DNA of 64,000 nucleotides, from the NCBI GenBank assembly GCA_037179515.1, contig JAXCGZ010001888.1, positions 193,501 through 257,500 of the forward strand, read 5' to 3'. Position numbers and translations under genes: made by a program. Shown here one piece after another: positions 58,327 to 64,000 of the stretch. The DNA comes from Halocaridina rubra. Taxonomy: Eukaryota > Arthropoda > Malacostraca > Decapoda > Atyidae. Position 1 is the stretch's first letter; each line of letters starts with the position of its first letter. The notes below the pieces were generated by a model. It was given only the letters and a program-made list of their open reading frames with translations. It was not told the origin of the DNA and searched no databases.

Positions 58327-60235
58327 GTAAGTCAGAAACTAAAATAATTGACGTATTATTATCTGCTGAATACATTTAATAGTTATATTATTATGAGATA
58401 ATGGTGGCATTATGATTAGGCATAGTCTTTTTATCACAAAAAAATATAAGGCCAGGTTGACACTCCTTCGACGATGAATGTGTTTTGCATATTAGCCACC
58501 TTTTTTCGCCCTGGTGACTGAACAGGAATAAGTGGAATGACTGCCCCATTTCCATGAGGAAGTGGCCTTGGGGATGATGTAGGGGAGAGGGGTGACACCT
58601 CCCAAGGGCCCTGAAGAGCTGTCTAGCATTTCAGAGTGAATATTTCTTCCCTTTGTGACTCATAGTTACTTGTAAACTTTAGATGCTTCTGAGGCTAATA
58701 ATTCCTTGAATGTGGCTCACTCATTTTCTTGAGCAAAATCTTTGCCCTCATTACTCAGGGCTTAGACCCATTTCTTCAGGACTGTGATACAGTTAGCTCT
58801 CTTTCATCCTTGTGTGTTCTTATCCTTTGACACTGTTCCTTAGTCTTGGGAATGGGAACAGACACTGAGCTACACAAAGCCTCTGTTTTTCGTACATTAT
58901 TCATAGTGAGTTTCCCTCATGTGAAAGGTATCAAGGCAATCTATGGAACTAGAAGGTATCTTGCAAGTGGATAAGGGAATAAGATGGGAAAAAGAACGAT
59001 ATTGTAATTATTGTAAACATATAGTAATATAATTAATATGGCATTTTAATGAGCTATTAATTTTTGATTGATGAAATAGATTCTGTTTGGTCAAGTAGAT
59101 AAGGTAAAATAAGAAATTATCTTTTCTAGCATGAAACATATAGATTCTACTATAACCTGTTGATATCGAATGGAAATGAATTCCAGACTGGAAAACTACA
59201 AAATAGAAGTTTCCTGATGAGATATTAGTTTACTAAGCAGAGGTGGGAACAAGATAATAATCCAATGCTCTCCTGTGGGCTCATTTAAGCTGGAATCCAG
59301 TAGTGGTATGGTATTTATTCTAAAAATAAAACAAAAGAGCAACAATTCATGATAATATGATGGACCCAAGAAGGGGCTAATTGAAATATGTATCCACCAC
59401 ACCATGTCAGTATAAGACATGATTATCCTCTTTATTAACTCATAAGACCCCTTTGATATTATAAACTCCATGAACCAGCCTTAAATGGGCAAGAATATTC
59501 TTCAAATCTTGCCCTTATAATATACCTAGTAGCGAGGGGAAATTCGCAACTCCTTTGTTGAGTCGAGGCCAGTGTATTCCATCGTGATAGTGATGTGATT
59601 TATTATTAATCTCTTCCTCATAATTTCACTATAGGACCTATATACTTGATGACAGTCACTCATCATGAAATATACTTTTAAGTTCTCATGTCCATCATGA
59701 CAAAAAAGGGACCCCACAAGGGAGATAATATTTTTTTGCATATATATTCCACTATTGTTCGTATTTCATTCTTTTTCATTTCTTTCTGTTTTGTATATGA
59801 TTATTTAGTCAGTGATATGTAGTAAATAAGCACTGTATATATTCTAATAAGATGTTCTTTCATTATGAACCCAAAAGAAAAACACTGAACTACATCTGTT
59901 GTTTGAATGAAAAAGAAAAACTATTATTAAGTGAAACGAATGCATCTTGCATCAGGGGGAGTTTGATGTGAAAAGAAGGCATTAAAACCATGCATAGCAG
60001 CTATTAAAATGAAAATTTTAGATACATTCTGTAAATTAGCATAAGGACCTGAAGTGGCATTGTCGTCTATGTAGGTCCACCATTTGGAGTTGCAAATCTG
60101 AAGAGGATGCCAAGCAACTCAAAAGAGGAGCAGCAGGAGAGATCAAACTGTCGCAATCAACTCCAGCCCTTCGTGGGACACGAGAACTTAGGAGAGGCTT
60201 TAGTCACCCACGCGATTTTTTTTTTCCTATTTTTT
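58327..60235. other. Start of intron 26, unassigned
   Basis: No LLTP exon, other gene or clear mobile element recognised. Weak SINE-F-like text occurs near 59,485-59,530. Confidence 0.5.
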
Positions 60236-63200
60236 TAAAGTGTGACACTGGGACAGGCAGAAACTGCCCTCATCAATAAAGGCCCAGGCACGAGAAAATG
60301 CCAAGACGAAGGAAAAGAAAAAGGTTAAGGCAAGGCAGAGATGAGGTAATGTCACACAAAGGAAAACGACAGACAGAAAAAAACAGCCAAAGTACAGAGG
60401 ACCCAAAGATATGGAGGACTAGGCTCTGAGATGACGATAGATCAGCTTTTTGAAGGATGAAAGGTCATAAGAATTAGGAAAGACAGAAGGAGGAAGAGAG
60501 TTCCAGAGTCTGGAGGTAGATGGGAAGAAGCAGTCGCTGCACCAACCAATCCGTGAGCTACAAATCTCCACACAGTACCTATGAGATGAGGCTGTGATTA
60601 CCTAATTGTGATTACCTAATTGTGTTTACGAGAAAGAGCCCAAAGCTCGTATCTTCCCGTCTCCTGATCGGTTCCATTTTGTACTTAGTGATACTTATCA
60701 TACCTGTCCTTAAAACTATGGATTGAGATAGCATTAACTACCTCCTCGCTTAGCGAATTCCAAGTATCAATTACTCTTACACTGAAAAAGTATTTCATTA
60801 CATCCTGCAAAGATGTTTTCTTACGAAGCTTCAAACTATGACCTCTAGTTCTAGAGCCAGCCATATCAAAATATCGATCCCTGCCTCGGCAGTGGAGGAG
60901 GGATGCAACTCGCCAACTCATCAGAGCAGCGATGGAAATAGTAGCGATAGAAAAGCGAAAGGGAAGATACCTTACGGCGAAGAGAGAGAGAATCCAGGTT
61001 AGAAGTAAGAGAAGGATCATTAATGAGTCTGACTGCCTTAGATTCAACCCTATCAAGAAGATAAGTAAAGGAAGAAGCACCCCAGATGTGTGAGCAGTAT
61101 TCTAAGCAGGGGCGGATAAGACCTTTGTAAATTTTAAGTAACTGCAATGAGGAAAAGTAATGACGAAAACGAAACAAAGCCCCCAATTTTTTGGATGAAG
61201 ATTTAGAAATTTGGATTATGAGATTCCTCCAAGACAAGTTAGAGGCTATATGGATTCCTAATATATTGATAGAGTTAAGAGGGTAAATTTCATTAGTTTC
61301 GAAGACAATAGGGTTATCAGAAGGAGAAGAAGATAAAGAGATAGCCAGAAAATGTGTCTTGGAGGCATTGAATTTAACTAAATTTTGAGTGCCCCATTCA
61401 GATACTCTCTGCAAATCGGAGTTATGAGTAGAAGAAAGATTGATACAAGATTGATTACGAGTAACAGATGAAGGTTGTGAAGAAAACGCAGAGGAAATGT
61501 GAATGGTAGAATCATCGACAAAGGCATGAAGAAGAGAGGAAGATGGGGATTGTAGAAGATCATTGATGAAGAGAAGGAAGAGAGTAGGTGAAAGAACAGA
61601 GACCTGTGGAACACCACTGGAAACAGAGAAAGGGCTAGATGTCGCGCCATCAACAACTACAGATATAGAACAGTCAGTAAGAAAACTGGAAATCAGAGAA
61701 CAGAAAGAATGGGTAAAGCCATAGGCAGGGAGTTTGGCCAACAGAGCCTTGTGCCAGACTCTGTCAAAAGCCTTAGAGATATCAAGGGCGAAGACAAAGG
61801 ATTCCCCATAGTTCCTCAGAGAAGATGACCATACATGAGTAAGATAGGACAGGAGATCACCAGTGGATCTTGCCTTGCGGAAGCCGTACTGGCGATCGGA
61901 AATAAGTGAGTTAGATTCAAGGCGTTTCAAGAAGTGAGCATTGAGCAAAGTTTCGAAAACTTTAGCAGTAGAGGAGGTTAGAGCAATAGGTCGGTAGTTA
62001 GAAGGAATAGAGCGGTCACCCTTCTTGGGAACAGGTTGAACTAGAGCATGCTTCCAAGATGAAGGATAGATACTGGTTGACAGAATGAGGCAAAAAAGAC
62101 GGCATAGCACGGGAACCAGTTCATCTGCAAACTCCTTAAGGAACCTTGCAGGGATACCATCGGGACCAGATGCCTTGTTCGTCTTTAGCGAGCGAAGAAC
62201 CTTATGAACTTGGCGTGAAGAAAGGATAAGGGAGGGCATAGGGTTAGAGAGGGGAAAAGACTGAGGAACCGGTGTGCTGGAATCGGTGATAGAAGAGTTG
62301 GCTGAAAAATGAGAGCCAAAGAGAGTGGCTTTGTCAGTGGGAGAGCAAGCTATAGAACCATCAGAATGAATGAGAGGAGGAAAGCTTGAGTTACAGAAGT
62401 TTTTGGAGAGGTTTTTGGCTCAGGACCAGAAGCATTTGTCAGTGGGAGAGGAGTTAAGGTCATCAACTTTCCTTCTTATAAAGGAAGCCTTAAACCTTCG
62501 AATCTGAGCTGTACAACGATTCCTAGCTATAATAAAAGCACAGCGAGTTAAATCTGAAGGAGAGGCTTGGTAAGATCGGTGGGCCTGATTCCTAGCCTGG
62601 ATAGCCATGGAGCAGGCACGGTCAAACCAAGGTTTAGGGGGAGAGAAAGTTATTGTAGAAGAGGGGATGTACACCTCCATTCCCGCAGTCATGATCTCGG
62701 CAACTTTTAGAGCTACCTGATCAGGGTTGCGGGACCGAAAGCAGTAGTCATCTCATGGGAAGTCAAAGAGAAAGTTACGCAAATTTTCATGTTGGCTTCG
62801 CTCAAAGTGCCAAAGGCGGCGCTGAGTAGGAGGGATTGGTGGTGGGGGAGCAAAAATGGAAGAGACAGAGATCATAGAGTGGTCAGATTTACCAAGAGGG
62901 GAAAGCACAGAATAAGAGTAGTTTGAAGGGTTAGAAGTAAAAAAATAGATCAAGAGTGTTTGCAGCATGTTTGTGACGATCAGGAACGCGAGTAGGATGT
63001 TTGATAATTTGCTCCAGATTGTGAATAATAGAGAAAGCAAGGGCCTCGCTTCCTCCCACATCAGTGTGAGAAGAATGAAGCCACTCTCTGTGGTGAACAT
63101 TGAAGTCTCCAATGTAGAGAACTTCGGCATGTGGGTGAGAAGATAGCAAGGACTCATGGCACGAGGAGAGATATTCAAAAAAAGACACAATCTTGGTGGA

Positions 63201-63700
63201 GTTTGGAGAACAGTAGCAGAAGCAAAGGATGATAGCGGTAGTGGAGAGATAGACTTTTAGCCAGAGAACATCAAAGTCAGGAGATTCAAGGTCCATGAGC
63301 CTCACAGTAGGAGGTGTTAATGTCGCAGTATGCACAGACCCCACCTTTGGAACGAAAACGAGTATACAGATTATAGTGAGAGATTTGGAATGTTTCAGTG
63401 GAAGCATGTATAGGTAATTGGGTTTCAGATAGAAGGAGGAGGTTAGGGAGGAAAGTGCCCAAATGTTGTTCCAGAGACGAAAGATTAAAGTTCAGCCCAC
63501 GAATGTTTGAATAGTGAAGAGTGAAAGAAACAGACCTATTGGGAGGTGTAAGGTTAAGAGCAGAACCATTACTACCACCAGGCGTGTCTGCCCTCAAGCC
63601 AATGGTGGAGTCAACACGATCCCCGGAGATTCTTCGTACCCCACTTTGCCGGGTACTGGGGGCCATTAGTTGTGAACCTTCCATAAATAATAACAAAATG
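60236..63700 (-). mobile_element. Jockey-like LINE copy C1, near full length, disabled
   Basis: Read in reverse: endonuclease start (YSNIRGLNFNLSSLEQHLGT, LLLLSETQLP), then after a frameshift VLYIGDFNVHHREWLHSSH and TRVPDRHKHAANTLDLF, then GKSDHSM in a third frame, a linker (KPWFDRACSMAIQARNQAHR), and a 450-codon RT (KTNKASGPDGIPARFLKEFA, NYRPIALTSSTAKVFETLL, FALDISKAFDRVWHKALLAK). The RT has GVPQV in place of GVPQG and FVDD in place of FADD. Its 3' UTR ends at 60,236 with gtgtgacactgggacagg (reverse). A CR1-like piece interrupts it at 60,594-60,883. Confidence 0.9.
60594..60883 (-). mobile_element. CR1-like fragment B9 nested in Jockey-like C1
   Basis: Tail with two GTGATTACCTAATT units (60,595-60,622), then sequence encoding DRYFDMAGSRTRGHSLKLRK to FKDRYDKYH. 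On both sides the Jockey-like 3' region resumes (compare 8,610-8,690). Confidence 0.9.
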
Positions 63701-64000
63701 TGAGGAAAAGGAAAGTAAAAGAGACAGATGTGCAGAACACAAAATTTTCTACACTCTCGGATGATTATTTCTTGACGGCTTTTTCTAGCAGGAAATATTG
63801 AGAGCAACCTAGAAAGTGCATTATGGAAGACTGTACTGTACACAACTACATACGACAGCTTTTTGTCTTAACGGGAGAAAGAAGACTTCCTTCACCTCTA
63901 GCCAAGTAATGTATGCTTTCTCTGGACCATTCAATGTCCCAATATTTAGAATGACTTGCTCTGGGGATTGACTGTGGAAGAGACTGAAGACAACTAATGA
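63701..64000. other. Right edge, unassigned
   Basis: Possible 5' UTR of C1. In reverse, 63,890-63,960 reads ILNIGTLNGPEKAY, faintly like the start of an RTE-type endonuclease, but too short to call. Confidence 0.3.

Noticed and set aside
63890..63960. RTE endonuclease start in reverse
   Set aside because: Only about 14 suggestive residues; too short to call.

Overview
The window is eukaryotic, from a large, repeat-rich arthropod genome, most likely a decapod crustacean. The evidence is: one large intron-rich gene; long AT, GA/CT and AAT/ATT microsatellites; interstitial TTAGG-type motifs (the arthropod telomere unit); and many 5'-truncated non-LTR retrotransposons of styles I associate with decapod, especially crab, genomes. 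The phylum is well supported, the order is an inference, and no species can be named.

The only host gene I can support lies on the + strand from about 12,770 to 58,326. It is the N-terminal half or so of a large lipid transfer protein (LLTP: apolipophorin / vitellogenin / crustacean discoidal lipoprotein superfamily). I trace 26 exons (4,556 coding nt, 1,518 codons) with GT-AG introns. The reading phase stays open and consistent across every junction. The chain covers the vitellogenin-N/LPD_N lipoprotein domain (exons 1-14), the start of the following beta-sheet region with a candidate furin site RYPR followed by an acidic loop (exon 15), and a series of repeating beta-strand exons (16-26). 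The signal-peptide exon was not found, and the 3' part of the gene lies beyond the window.

The rest is repeat. 1-5.9 kb: microsatellites, a decayed RTE-like LINE, a 276-bp tRNA-like unit in a 3+2 inverted array, and an 840-bp imperfect palindrome. 5.9-11.2 kb: CR1-like and Jockey-like LINE fragments. 11.2-12.8 kb: AAT tracts and a foldback MITE with TTA target duplication. Intron 5 (22.3-26.1 kb) holds an antisense RTE-like copy split by a nested LINE fragment. Intron 9 (29.8-33.4 kb) holds a CT tract, a SINE-like unit and another RTE-like copy. Intron 15 (37.0-39.1 kb) holds the most intact CR1-like reverse transcriptase. Intron 22 (43.7-53.2 kb) holds a Jockey-like copy and a chain of four CR1-like copies, one split by a SINE. 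Intron 26 onward (58.3-64 kb) holds a long but disabled Jockey-like LINE with a CR1 fragment inside.

Two SINE-like families carry the 3' end of a LINE present in the same window. One (SINE-F) shares the hairpin tail of the RTE-like LINE; the other (SINE-E) shares the last 60-70 bp of the Jockey-like LINE. These apparent LINE/SINE partnerships, the tail-to-head CR1 chain and the inverted tRNA-like array are the most unusual structures here. I see no LTR element, CRISPR array or bacterial gene structure.
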